Shown here piece by piece: positions 13,261 to 19,857 of a stretch of DNA of 20,296 bases (its first letter is position 1; each line of letters starts with the position of its first letter). This DNA comes from a virus. The translations under genes and the position numbers were made by a program. Where the stretch lies: IMG/VR virus record IMGVR_UViG_3300015241_000145, positions 1-20,296 of that record; one strand, 5' to 3'. Below the pieces are notes generated by a model. It saw nothing but the letters and a program-made list of their open reading frames with translations. It had not been told where the DNA came from and ran no database searches.

Positions 13261-13514
13261 TGGCCGTCCACCATGCCAGCCAGCCTCCTTGGATGGGGGC
13301 TGGTGCCATTCCCAATCGCTACGCCCCGCCACCGCTGAGACAACCGCCGAGCTGGCCTGAAATCCTTGGCGTTTCTCCGCTGGCCGACAAAGTTGCCATC
13401 AAGGCCGCGTTCCGCCGGAAGGCGCAGCAATTCCATCCCGACCACGGCGGCACCGATTACCAGATGCGGTTGATCATCGGCGCCTACAAGGAGGCAATGC
13501 GCCGTGTGCGGTGA
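13260..13514 (+). CDS. Small J-domain (DnaJ-like) protein
   Basis: 84 residues, ATG sharing the A of the previous TGA (TGATG). A Pro-rich lead (1-31) precedes a J domain: SWPEILGVSP (31-40), AIKAAFRRKAQQF (46-58), the invariant HPD (59-61), HGGTDYQMRLIIGAYKEAM (62-80). J domains stimulate the ATPase of Hsp70 (DnaK). No Gly/Phe, zinc-finger or substrate-binding regions follow, so it could recruit host DnaK to phage substrates only through its short N-terminus. A GroES-like gene follows three genes on. Confidence 0.85.
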   Translation: MAVHHASQPPWMGAGAIPNRYAPPPLRQPPSWPEILGVSPLADKVAIKAAFRRKAQQFHPDHGGTDYQMRLIIGAYKEAMRRVR

Positions 13515-13602
13515 AGTCCTTGAGCATTTTATGGGTTTCTGGAGCGTCGTCGGTGCGATGGCGCTGTTGTTCTGGGGGCTCTACTGGGTGTCCCGTGCAT
13601 AA
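13504..13602 (+). CDS. Tiny membrane protein, 32 aa
   Basis: GTG at 13504 has AAGGAGG at 13489-13495, a strong ribosome site. The 32 residues contain a single hydrophobic helix (about residues 10-29, Trp/Leu/Val/Ala rich) after a polar start. It overlaps the J-domain gene by 11 nt. Function unknown. Confidence 0.5.
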   Translation: MCGEVLEHFMGFWSVVGAMALLFWGLYWVSRA

Positions 13603-13810
13603 CATCTGGTACGGGCATCTGGCCCGCCGGCTTGACGAGAGGCACCGGGAGAAGGCTAAATACCTCGTCGACGGCGGCGCCCCGGACTATCCGTCATACA
13701 AATTCCAGGTTGGATATCTTCAGGGACTCGCCGATGCTCTCCTTGAAGCCGAGGAGGTAGACCGCGAACAAATGGGAATGTCGCCTCATGCCCCTCGCCC
13801 TACCACATGA
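13595..13810 (+). CDS. Conserved small phage protein, 71 aa
   Basis: I choose GTG 13595 because the longer frame to 13511 covers the tiny membrane gene with low-complexity Ser/Cys/Arg sequence. From 13595 the product begins HNIWYGHLARRLDERHREKA (residues 2-21), then GGAPDYPSYKFQVGYLQGLA, typical of small helical phage proteins ('L..rl..R..e.a..L..G.apd...Y...vGylrGL.dAL') found near head or connector genes. It overlaps the next gene by 23 nt. Confidence 0.6.
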   Translation: MHNIWYGHLARRLDERHREKAKYLVDGGAPDYPSYKFQVGYLQGLADALLEAEEVDREQMGMSPHAPRPTT

Positions 13811-14210
13811 AGCCGTCAAGAAATACTCTCAGATCACCGATCTGAAACAGTACATCGCCGAAGTCTTCAAGCAGGTCATGCCTGACCTGATGGATATCAC
13901 CCTCAACCGTGTTCTGTGCGCGGCCTACATCGCCAGCGAGAAGACAGCCGGCGGCATCATCAAGCCGCAGGATCTTGTCGCCGAGGATATTTGGCAGGGC
14001 AAAGCCGCGCTGGTGCTCAAGCCTGGACCGTCGGCGTTTCTGGATTCTCCCGAAGTCACCTTCCACGGCTTCATCGTCAATCCGGGCGATTGGGTGACGT
14101 TCAAGGTCGGCAACTCGTCGCAGATCGAGATCAGGGGATATCCCTGCCGCATCGTGGCCGATCACTTCATCGAGTCCAGGGTTCTCGATCCGAGGGCGGT
14201 GACATCGTGA
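13788..14210 (+). CDS. GroES-like co-chaperonin
   Basis: 140 residues. The central segment NRVLCAAYIASEKTAGGIIK (40-59) matches GroES (the 'DRVLV......EKTAGGI.LP' strand and mobile-loop region), followed by the beta-strand pattern GKAALVLKPGP (71-81), VNPGDWVTFKVGNSSQIEI (97-115) and YPCRIVADHFIES (118-130), the usual closing strands. Phage co-chaperonins (gp31 type) fold the capsid protein through host GroEL. Residues 1-38 form a helical extension absent from bacterial GroES. Location near scaffold and capsid genes supports this. Confidence 0.75.
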   Translation: MPLALPHEAVKKYSQITDLKQYIAEVFKQVMPDLMDITLNRVLCAAYIASEKTAGGIIKPQDLVAEDIWQGKAALVLKPGPSAFLDSPEVTFHGFIVNPGDWVTFKVGNSSQIEIRGYPCRIVADHFIESRVLDPRAVTS

Positions 14211-14665
14211 GCGAGCGAAGCGAGCGGCCGAGTAGTGCTGGCACAGCCAAAAATGCGCTGAAGCAGGGCTACGCCAAAGGCGCTGCCGCCAAGGTCAAGC
14301 GTGACGCCTTCCTCTACATCGACGGCAAAGGCGCCGACACCGGGCAGTGTTCCTCGTGCAAGCTATGGGTCAAGGGCGCCGACGTCTGCATCATCCACGG
14401 CATGCACGTCACGATCAAAGGCACGGCCTCGTGCGGGCTCTATGTCCCCGGCAAGCCGGTGAATGCCGGGCTTGCTCAAGCCCTGGTCACGCCGGAGGAG
14501 TCGGGCCTCGTCGAGCGGAAGGTCCGTTGCCAGAATTGCAGATTCGCTTGGAGCGGTGCTACAGTATGCGGATTGTTCCAGAGTTTGAGCGAGCGCATGC
14601 CGGAGATTTTCGATCTCGACACCAAGATCGAGCCGCAAGGATGTTGCAACGCACAAAGTCCGTGA
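14207..14665 (+). CDS. Protein with two four-cysteine modules
   Basis: GTG 14207 overlaps the upstream TGA (GTGA). 152 residues. Module 1: C48, C51, C61, C76 (CxxC-x9-C-x14-C). Module 2: C108, C111, C121, and C146/C147. The starts of the modules align (CSSCKLWVKGADVC and CQNCRFAWSGATVC), so they look like an internal duplication. Spacing is compatible with a zinc site or an iron-sulfur site. The N-terminus is basic and Ser/Ala/Lys rich (1-30). Related in style to the 73-residue four-cysteine protein at 11868. Confidence 0.65.
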   Translation: MSERSERPSSAGTAKNALKQGYAKGAAAKVKRDAFLYIDGKGADTGQCSSCKLWVKGADVCIIHGMHVTIKGTASCGLYVPGKPVNAGLAQALVTPEESGLVERKVRCQNCRFAWSGATVCGLFQSLSERMPEIFDLDTKIEPQGCCNAQSP

Positions 14666-14673
14666 GGTGATCC

Positions 14674-15780
14674 ATGCCGCGCCAAAGGCCACTTCGTCAA
14701 CCGGTCAACCCAAACCTCCCTGATACGGGAGCGGTGATGGTCGATCTGAACGCCGCCGGCCCCGAACCGCCGCCCAGGATCGTCTATGGCTCGTCGGTAC
14801 CGGCTCTTGCCGGTGCCTCTTCGGCCGCGCAGCCCGGTGTGTTTGCGCACGGCGCCATCAACCCGGAAGTCACGGTCACCGCGCGCTCGGATGCGGTCGC
14901 GCCAGCGCAGTTCGATGGCGGCGACGATGAAGACCCTGCGGTTACACTCAAAAATACCCGCGAGCGCGCCAAGGAGCGCGACCGCGCCAAGGCGCTGGAG
15001 GCCGATCATGCCAGGGTAACGCAGTGGGGCCAGGATCAGGCCAACCGCGCCGCGCTCGCGACCCACGCGCTTGCGGAATCCCAGCTCGATACCATCGAGA
15101 CGGCAATCGCCGCAGCCGAGGGCGAGGCAGAAGCAGCGACCAATAGCTGGGCCGATGCCATGTCCAAGGGTGACTTCGTCACCGCCGGCAAAGCTCAGCG
15201 TCAGCAGCAGGATGCGCAATTCCGCATCAATACCCTCAAGGCCGGCAAGGACGAATTGGCGACCGAGGTACGCAAGAAGCCGCAGGCCGCCGCGCCGCCG
15301 CCGCCGTCGATGATGAGCAACGTCGAGGTTCAGTTGGCGCGGATGCCGAATCTGATCGACTCGGAGCGCCAGTGGATAAGGGATCACCCTGATTCGATGG
15401 AGAACCGGGAAAATCAGTTGCGGATGCAAACCGCGTTCCTCGATGCGACCAAGCGCAACATCACGCGAGGCTCGCCCGAGTATTTTGCGTTCTTCAACGA
15501 ACGCATGGGTTACGAAGATGATGGCGGGGACGGGGGTCAGGAGGAACCGGTGGCGCAACCGCAGCCGAGATCGAGGCAAAACGGAGGAGGCCCGCGCGTG
15601 TCAGCCCCTGTCGTTCGTTCCGGCGGCGGTACGCTGCGGCCGGGTCAATTCCTGCTGACAGAAAGGCAGAGGGAAGCCGCGCGGATATCCGGCATCGACG
15701 AAGTCACCTATGCGCGCGGATTGCAGCGCATGATGGAGGCAAAGTCGCAGGGCATGTATGGAGCCAGTGAGCAGAAATGA
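14674..15780 (+). CDS. Putative head scaffolding protein
   Basis: 368 residues, acidic, mostly helical. Pro/Ala-rich start (1-80), a coiled-coil Glu/Arg/Ala segment (92-200), a Pro break (203-212), then a C-terminal part with MPNLIDSERQWIRDHPD (224-240), NITRGSPEYFAFFNERMG (262-279) and LTERQREAARISGIDEVTY (328-346). 'LT..QREAA..SGI....YAR..' endings and 'I.RGS.EYF..' stretches recur in scaffold-like proteins upstream of phage capsid genes. It precedes the capsid gene by 3 kb. Assignment is by pattern and context, not by a diagnostic motif. Confidence 0.6.
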   Translation: MPRQRPLRQPVNPNLPDTGAVMVDLNAAGPEPPPRIVYGSSVPALAGASSAAQPGVFAHGAINPEVTVTARSDAVAPAQFDGGDDEDPAVTLKNTRERAKERDRAKALEADHARVTQWGQDQANRAALATHALAESQLDTIETAIAAAEGEAEAATNSWADAMSKGDFVTAGKAQRQQQDAQFRINTLKAGKDELATEVRKKPQAAAPPPPSMMSNVEVQLARMPNLIDSERQWIRDHPDSMENRENQLRMQTAFLDATKRNITRGSPEYFAFFNERMGYEDDGGDGGQEEPVAQPQPRSRQNGGGPRVSAPVVRSGGGTLRPGQFLLTERQREAARISGIDEVTYARGLQRMMEAKSQGMYGASEQK

Positions 15781-15959
15781 GCTGTATCCACGACTGGGCC
15801 GAGGTTGGCAAGCGGCGCTGGTGCCTGCGACCTTACGCTGATGGTGGTTGCGGCACGTTTCAGACCTATATCAAGGGGGAATGGTGTCCTCCACTGCCGG
15901 AGGATATCAAATTTCCCTTAGAAGGATCACCGCCATGTTCTTCCCGCCTTGGGACTTAA
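15777..15959 (+). CDS. Small cysteine-bearing phage protein, 60 aa
   Basis: ATGA overlap with the scaffold stop. Potential metal ligands are C3, H5, C16 and C25 (CIHDW...C...CGTFQ), a spacing used by small zinc knuckles. Its 3' end overlaps the next tiny gene in another frame. Function unknown. Confidence 0.6.
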   Translation: MSCIHDWAEVGKRRWCLRPYADGGCGTFQTYIKGEWCPPLPEDIKFPLEGSPPCSSRLGT

Positions 15960-16316
15960 TCCTCGTAATTTGTGTAATCTGGATTCTCGTACCGAAGTCC
16001 GCCCCTCGCGGATGGGGACCGGATTGAAGTTGTAGGTCTTAAGCTGGTCGGGTGATATCGGCGCTACCTCCTTGTTCTCGACACCCGTCAAGTGGTCGCG
16101 AATGTTGGCTTTCCACAAGACTTCGAGCAACGTCAGCGGCTGCATGCCTTTGCGGTACTCGACGTAAAAGTCGATCGCCGTATAATCGAGGAGAGCGTTG
16201 GACAGTTCTTGTCGGACAGATTTTGGTAGCCTGTCGAATGCTTCCATCCGCTGGGAGTAGGTTGACTCTGGCGCCTGGGGAATCCCACGGTTACTGTTTC
16301 GAATGTAGGAGGCCAT
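15927..16316 (-). CDS. Minus-strand phage protein, 129 aa
   Basis: The minus-strand product reads as a real protein: RMEAFDRLPKSVRQELSNAL (residues 23-42) is a pattern of small phage/prophage proteins ('AFD.LP..VR..L..A'), followed by IDFYVEYRKG (48-57), VLWKANIRDHL (66-76) and a basic C-terminus. No plus-strand gene occupies 16028-16314. The ribosome site is weak (GGTG). An internal ATG (residue 24) is an alternative start. Its ATG shares CATG with the next plus-strand start. Function unknown. Confidence 0.65.
   Translation of the reverse strand: MASYIRNSNRGIPQAPESTYSQRMEAFDRLPKSVRQELSNALLDYTAIDFYVEYRKGMQPLTLLEVLWKANIRDHLTGVENKEVAPISPDQLKTYNFNPVPIREGRTSVRESRLHKLRGLSPKAGRTWR
15935..16027 (+). 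CDS. Tiny membrane protein, 30 aa
   Basis: ATG 15935 has AGAAGGA at 15920-15926. The product is MFFPPW followed by a hydrophobic Ile/Val/Leu/Cys/Trp helix (residues 7-19) and a short polar tail (KSAPRGWGPD). It overlaps the previous gene by 25 nt and lies opposite the end of the minus-strand gene. Plausible as a single-pass inner-membrane peptide. Confidence 0.5.
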   Translation: MFFPPWDLILVICVIWILVPKSAPRGWGPD

Positions 16317-16317
16317 G
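16314..16317. other. Shared CATG: divergent start codons
   Basis: The minus-strand ATG (16316 to 16314) and a plus-strand ATG (16315-16317) lie in one CATG, with AGGAGG at 16307-16312 serving the plus side. The plus gene more likely uses the next ATG at 16318. The layout repeats that at 5182-5185. Confidence 0.45.
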
Positions 16318-16878
16318 ATGGCTACACCACGAGAACCAACACCGTTCGATCCAATGGCCGCGCCGCATCAAGCCGGAAAGCGTGTCCCTGAGCCCGGCCC
16401 GTCGCTGAAGCCGCAGCGCCATGTTCTACGGCCGATCGATGAATATGTCGAGTACGAGGAGGAAACCCAGCTCCGGATTCCGCGCAACGAATGGCCGGCG
16501 GGATATGCGCTCAAATGGGTCACCTTCGCAGTGTGGGGCCAGCCATTTCCGCAGGTCCGCGCGCGCAGCGAAAAAGGCGGCTGGGTTCCCGTCCACCAGG
16601 AGGATTTCGACGGCAGATACCGTGGCCGGTTCATGCCGGCGGAATACAATGGCGAGATCGTCGTTGACGGTCTTGTCCTGATGGCGCGACCGCAGTCCTG
16701 GGACGACAAGGCGGAAGCGATCAACCGGCGCCGGGCCATGCAACGCGTCCAGATCAAGGAGATGCAGCTCCGCATGGGCGATCTCTCCGGCGTGACGCTG
16801 GCATCTGACCATCCGACCGCGGTGCGTTCGAACATCGTCGAACGCTCTGTCGAGGCCATTGCGGTGCCGCAGAAATGA
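16318..16878 (+). CDS. Conserved head-region phage protein, 186 aa
   Basis: ATG 16318 is preferred over 16315 for spacing from AGGAGG (16307-16312). The N-terminus is Pro-rich and flexible. Residues ~52-150 (numbered from 16318) contain LRIPRNEWPAGYALKWVTFA, a 'GW.PV....F.GR' segment and VVDGLVLMARPQ, then a helical AINRRRAMQRVQ. This 'P.gY.y.Wv.....G......  ...gW.PV...  ...  .gLvLm.RP' pattern is a known phage family sited just before the capsid gene, with no assigned function. Confidence 0.7.
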   Translation: MATPREPTPFDPMAAPHQAGKRVPEPGPSLKPQRHVLRPIDEYVEYEEETQLRIPRNEWPAGYALKWVTFAVWGQPFPQVRARSEKGGWVPVHQEDFDGRYRGRFMPAEYNGEIVVDGLVLMARPQSWDDKAEAINRRRAMQRVQIKEMQLRMGDLSGVTLASDHPTAVRSNIVERSVEAIAVPQK

Positions 16879-17192
16879 CGCTCCTGTTCCTCAAAACTGA
16901 TGATGGTGCGGATCACCACGCCATCCTCAACACCAACACCATCTGCTTCATGGAGGGTACCGATCCCACTGACGAGTGGCCCGGCGGCACCAACACCAAA
17001 ATTCTGTTCGGTGGCGGTGGTGTGGTGCTCCATACGCCCTACAAGGTGATTGCCGACCAAATCGCCAAGGCAATCGAGCAGGGGTACGTGCTCAGCGAGC
17101 AGATCAACGAGGCGCGCCGCAAGATTGCCGTAGAAGACGGCCGCAAGATGATGAAGGAAGTAATGGAGCCGTTCCTTCACAATCACGATTGA
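16875..17192 (+). CDS. Small beta/helix phage protein, 105 aa
   Basis: ATGA overlap. The first ~60 residues are beta-rich: LLFLKTDDG (3-11), AILNTNTICFME (16-27), TNTKILFGGGGVVLHTPY (39-56), then a helical C-terminus. The strand pattern with a central 'LN...I.F.E' resembles FlbD-like proteins, but this is loose similarity. Function unknown. Confidence 0.65.
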   Translation: MTLLFLKTDDGADHHAILNTNTICFMEGTDPTDEWPGGTNTKILFGGGGVVLHTPYKVIADQIAKAIEQGYVLSEQINEARRKIAVEDGRKMMKEVMEPFLHNHD

Positions 17193-17193
17193 C

Positions 17194-17334
17194 ATGGAAA
17201 TCGCCTTCTATATGTCCTTCGAGGCTCTGTGGCACCGCCGCGGAATCAAGCACTATTTTCGCCTGCAATTTCCTCGTTGGCCGTGGTGGAGACATAGTGT
17301 TGACGACCGGAGGAAGATGTGCGACAGAAATTAA
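17194..17334 (+). CDS. Small aromatic/basic protein, 46 aa
   Basis: ATG 17194, one nucleotide after the previous TGA; ends TAA immediately before the next ATG. Rich in Trp, Arg and His (FPRWPWWRHS, residues 27-36). Too short to assign. Kept because it fills the spacing exactly between two genes. Confidence 0.5.
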   Translation: MEIAFYMSFEALWHRRGIKHYFRLQFPRWPWWRHSVDDRRKMCDRN

Positions 17335-17547
17335 ATGACCAGCACAGAAACATCCGACGGCGTTGAATTTTCCTGCGACGTCTGCCACGACACCGTCATC
17401 AGCCCACCCAGGATGGCTCGCGGGTCTGATAAGCCTGATTTCATGTACTGCTGGGAACGCGCCAAGGAAAAAGGCTGGCGGGCTCGCAAGGCCATGAGCA
17501 AGGACGGCAGAACCGAATACTGGAGGCACATATGTCCGTCGTGCTAG
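17335..17547 (+). CDS. Small zinc-ribbon phage protein, 70 aa
   Basis: CxxC pairs C14/C17 and C67/C70, with RAKEKGWRARK (residues 42-52) and YWRHICPSC at the end. The 'C..C ... AKEKGW ... W.H.CP.C' pattern is a common phage zinc ribbon. GGAGG at 17310-17314 sits further upstream than ideal. Overlaps the next gene by 16 nt. Confidence 0.7.
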   Translation: MTSTETSDGVEFSCDVCHDTVISPPRMARGSDKPDFMYCWERAKEKGWRARKAMSKDGRTEYWRHICPSC

Positions 17548-17741
17548 CGCGCATGAGCGACCGCCAGAAGCAGGACATGACGATCGCTGCCCTGGCGCTC
17601 GTCGATGCGCTCGAAGATTATGCCTATACCCGCAAGGACGAAGACAAGAAACGCGTCACCGAGTGCCAGACCGGACTCTGCCTCATGACACGGAAGTTGC
17701 GAAAGGAATTTGGCCTTGAAGACGCTCCAGGAAGTCGTTGA
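17532..17741 (+). CDS. Small helical phage protein, 69 aa
   Basis: ATG 17532 with GGAGG at 17522-17526. The product is helical and charged (residues ~10-60) with two cysteines (C45, C50). No recognised domain. Overlaps the next gene. Confidence 0.6.
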   Translation: MSVVLARMSDRQKQDMTIAALALVDALEDYAYTRKDEDKKRVTECQTGLCLMTRKLRKEFGLEDAPGSR

Positions 17742-17922
17742 CATCAATCAGCCCCATGCCCCGGAGGGGGTGCATTTGGCGGCCGATTACATCAACGATT
17801 GCGTTGCGGTCTATAAGGGCGGAACGTTCCTGTGCGCCATCAGGCGCAAGGATATCGAAGATCAGCCCGGCGGCCATGGCGACTTCCGTCACCTGTTGAC
17901 GGAACACCTCGAACAGAGGTAG
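17710..17922 (+). CDS. Small phage protein, 70 aa
   Basis: Start is TTG at 17710 (an alternative TTG lies at 17716); AAAGGAA at 17702-17708 is close to it. The product starts LQEVVDINQPHAPEG (residues 6-20) and includes ADYINDCVAVYKGGTFLCAI, a short beta pattern. Its TAG stop overlaps the -10 of the promoter-like element. Function unknown. Confidence 0.55.
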   Translation: MALKTLQEVVDINQPHAPEGVHLAADYINDCVAVYKGGTFLCAIRRKDIEDQPGGHGDFRHLLTEHLEQR

Positions 17923-17925
17923 ACT
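17896..17925 (+). promoter_or_regulatory. Sigma-70-like promoter before capsid genes
   Basis: TTGACG (17896-17901) and TAGACT (17920-17925) are separated by 18 nt. The -35 matches 5 of 6 and the -10 matches 4 of 6 consensus positions. It lies at the very end of the preceding gene, in the first real gap for several kilobases, just before the head operon. Expected start near 17932. Confidence 0.5.
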
Positions 17926-17931
17926 TCTTTC

Positions 17932-18036
17932 CTATGACCGGGGCTCCACCGCGTTGGTGCTGTAGCTCCCAATCCTTCTGAGCGTTTCAGACGGCGGTCG
18001 GCCCCTGCACAGGGGACGCACCTTGCCGTCTTTTTT
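17932..18036 (+). ncRNA. Candidate structured leader or small RNA
   Basis: After the promoter-like element there are two possible structures. The first is GGGGCT (17940-17945) with AGCTCC (17964-17969), holding an inner CACC/GGTG helix. The second is AGACGGC (17989-17995) with GCCGTCT (18025-18031), enclosing a CCCCT/AGGGG hairpin and followed by TTTTTT at 18031-18036. No frame of note crosses it. It could be a ~105-nt small RNA, an attenuated leader for the capsid genes, or a terminator of upstream transcription. Confidence 0.4.
17989..18036 (+). terminator. Intrinsic terminator-like hairpin with T-run
   Basis: A 7-bp stem (AGACGGC/GCCGTCT) with an inner 5-bp hairpin (18002-18015) is followed by six Ts. 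The enclosed loop is large, so strength is uncertain. It could stop transcription from the small-gene region or form a regulated leader before the decoration and capsid genes. Confidence 0.55.
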
Positions 18037-18068
18037 GTGCCCGGGCTGCCGTCAACGGAGGCCGTCCC

Positions 18069-18734
18069 GTGGTCAATCAGATTGCACCGTTTGGCGTTCA
18101 GGACCTGACCCGGCGCGAGGGCGCGTCGCCGATGTTCGGTCTGTCCAGGGCCTTCATTTCATCGTCCGATCCGACCCCGATCTTCAGCGGCGATCTGGTG
18201 CAGGACCTGCCGACCGCACCGGCGAGCGGCAACTTCGGTCCCTACCTGACACAGGCATCGAGCGGTCTTTCCACCGCAAATGCCGCCTTCAAGGGAATCT
18301 TCCGTGGTTGCGAGTTCCTCAACCTTGCCGTCGGCAGGGTTCTGTGGTCGCCGTTCTGGCCCGGCGCCAGCGTCGGCGGTCCAAGCTCGCAGGCCGACCC
18401 GATCGCCTACTTCGCGGCCGATCCCGACATGCAATTCATCGCCCAGGCGACATCGGCCGCCATCATCGGCTCCAGCAACGTCGGCCAGAACATCACCGTG
18501 ACGGCCACTTCATCGCTCGGCAACACCATCACCGGGCAGTCGGCTATCGCGCTGGCGTCGTCTGTCGCTCCGTCGTCCGCGGCGGCGTCGCCATTCCGCA
18601 TCATCGATTTCTACTCGAACTACGCGCCGCCGGGCGGTTTCGTGAACGGCACCGACAACACCGCACCGGGCCAGATCGTCGTTGTTGGGCTGAACAACTT
18701 CGAGACTAACACGACTGCTGGTTCGTCCTCGTAA
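18069..18734 (+). CDS. Head decoration/stabilisation-like protein
   Basis: 221 residues from GTG 18069, with ACGGAGG at 18055-18061. The protein has a Pro/Ser-rich start, then IFSGDLVQDLPTA (38-50), ADPDMQFIAQATSAA (116-130), repeated short beta strands with SSLGNTITGQSAIAL (148-162), and QIVVVGLNNFETN (202-214). The 'DPd..F.aQ......  .vG.n......G....tG.S....' and closing 'vvV..N.h' layout is shared by proteins next to major capsid genes in many phages. It precedes the capsid gene by 11 nt. Role by context. Confidence 0.65.
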   Translation: MVNQIAPFGVQDLTRREGASPMFGLSRAFISSSDPTPIFSGDLVQDLPTAPASGNFGPYLTQASSGLSTANAAFKGIFRGCEFLNLAVGRVLWSPFWPGASVGGPSSQADPIAYFAADPDMQFIAQATSAAIIGSSNVGQNITVTATSSLGNTITGQSAIALASSVAPSSAAASPFRIIDFYSNYAPPGGFVNGTDNTAPGQIVVVGLNNFETNTTAGSSS

Positions 18735-18745
18735 GGAGCTGATCC

Positions 18746-19663
18746 ATGCCTATTGCACTACCGGCAATCCGCGATTTGCTCCTTCCTGGCCTCTGGGGCA
18801 TTTCTGGCCGCTACCCCATGATCGAGCGCCAATGGACCGGCATCTATCGGCAGACCGAGTCCGAGATGGCCCTCGAACGGCGCGCGGCCATGCGGTACAT
18901 GGGCTATGCCCAGCTCAAGCAGGAAGGTGGGCCTACCGCCTTCGACAACCGCGCCGGGCAGCGCTTCATCTACAACGCCGAGCACTTCGAAATCGGCCTC
19001 GGCTACGCGATCACCCGCAAGGCCATCGACGACAATCTCTACAAAGCAGAGTTCGGGCCGAGCAATGACGGCCTCATGGAATCCTTCAAGGAGACCGAGG
19101 AAGTCTACGCCGCCAACGTCATCAATCTGGCGAACGTCTTCAACCCGACGGTCCTTGGCGATGGCGTCCCGCTGATCAGCGCTACCGGCCACCCAATCGA
19201 CGGGGCCTTGGTCGCCAATCAGCCGAGCCCGGACGTCGATCTGAACGAAACGTCCCTCCTCAACGCCTGTATTCAAATACGGTCGACCTGGAAGGACAAC
19301 GCTGGCCTCAAGATTCACGCGCGCGGCCGCAAGCTGATTGTGCCGCCGAACTTGGAACCAATCGCCGTCCGCCTGTTCCGGTCGGAGCTGCGTGTCGGCA
19401 CCGGCAACAACGAAGTCAACGCTGTTCTTGGGATGGAGCAGTCCCTCAAGGACGGCTACATGGTGTATGATTACCTTACGTCGCCATTCGCTTGGTTCGT
19501 CCTGACGAATATCGACGGTCTGGTATTCTTCCACCGCAAGCACTTCGAGACCGACATGACCGTCGAGTTCTCGACCGACAACCTGCTGGTCAAAGGATAC
19601 CAGCGCTATGTCCCGTCCTACTACGAGTGGCGGGCGATCTGGGGGACGTTCCCGCTGAGCTGA
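18746..19663 (+). CDS. Major capsid protein (HK97-fold type)
   Basis: 305 residues with AAGGAG 18733-18738. The pattern ITRKAIDDNLY (89-99), then SFKETEEVYAANVINLA (113-129), LISATGHPIDG (143-153), RKLIVPPNLEPIAVRLF (195-211), YLTSPFAWFVLTN (243-255) and FSTDNLLVKGYQRY (275-288) is typical of gpT-like HK97-fold capsids ('AaNvlN.af', 'S..HP', 'KL.VPP.L...A..L', 'YL.d..aWFl', 'Ry..G'). The N-terminal 30 residues recur in the 11431 protein. Length fits a capsid of this kind without a long delta domain. Confidence 0.9.
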   Translation: MPIALPAIRDLLLPGLWGISGRYPMIERQWTGIYRQTESEMALERRAAMRYMGYAQLKQEGGPTAFDNRAGQRFIYNAEHFEIGLGYAITRKAIDDNLYKAEFGPSNDGLMESFKETEEVYAANVINLANVFNPTVLGDGVPLISATGHPIDGALVANQPSPDVDLNETSLLNACIQIRSTWKDNAGLKIHARGRKLIVPPNLEPIAVRLFRSELRVGTGNNEVNAVLGMEQSLKDGYMVYDYLTSPFAWFVLTNIDGLVFFHRKHFETDMTVEFSTDNLLVKGYQRYVPSYYEWRAIWGTFPLS

Positions 19664-19670
19664 GGCACCA

Positions 19671-19850
19671 ATGAAAGTCAGACGACACAGCACCAAGGAA
19701 GGTCAGCCGCCGCTGGCTATAAACGGAAACGGGATCAAATCCGGCAGTATCCCGCCGACCTTCGAGCAGATTCAGTCTGGTACCGGCGCGGCCGGTGCGA
19801 CGGGCGCCGTCCTGGTGAATTTCATCTGGGCGACGCTGATCAACAAGTGA
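19671..19850 (+). CDS. Small protein downstream of capsid, 59 aa
   Basis: ATG 19671 after 7 nt, TGA 19848-19850. A basic/polar start, a Gly/Ala/Thr-rich middle (TGAAGATGAVLVN, residues 38-50) and a hydrophobic end (FIWATLINK). No recognised family. It lies in the same orientation and spacing as the head genes, so it may be a minor head protein. Confidence 0.5.
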   Translation: MKVRRHSTKEGQPPLAINGNGIKSGSIPPTFEQIQSGTGAAGATGAVLVNFIWATLINK

Positions 19851-19857
19851 GGCGATC

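Noticed and set aside
12628-13332. Minus-strand frames (up to 234 residues) over the PPGG tract
   Set aside because: Low-complexity CCGCC repeats keep all frames open by chance; the plus frame is coupled and carries the motif pattern.
13511-13594. N-terminal extension of the 71-residue protein to GTG 13511
   Set aside because: The added Ser/Cys/Arg-rich stretch is a different-frame reading of the 32-residue membrane gene, which has the stronger ribosome site.
14207-14226. GCGA-rich repeated stretch at the start of the four-cysteine gene (MSERSER)
   Set aside because: A short direct repeat within coding sequence; too small to call an element or binding site.
14476-15579. 367-residue minus-strand frame opposite the scaffold-like gene
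   Set aside because: Long, but Arg/Leu/Gly-rich and without a ribosome site; the plus frame has family-type motifs and proper coupling to both neighbours.
18758-19696. 312-residue minus-strand frame opposite the capsid gene
   Set aside because: Shadow of the capsid gene; composition is that of reversed capsid codons.
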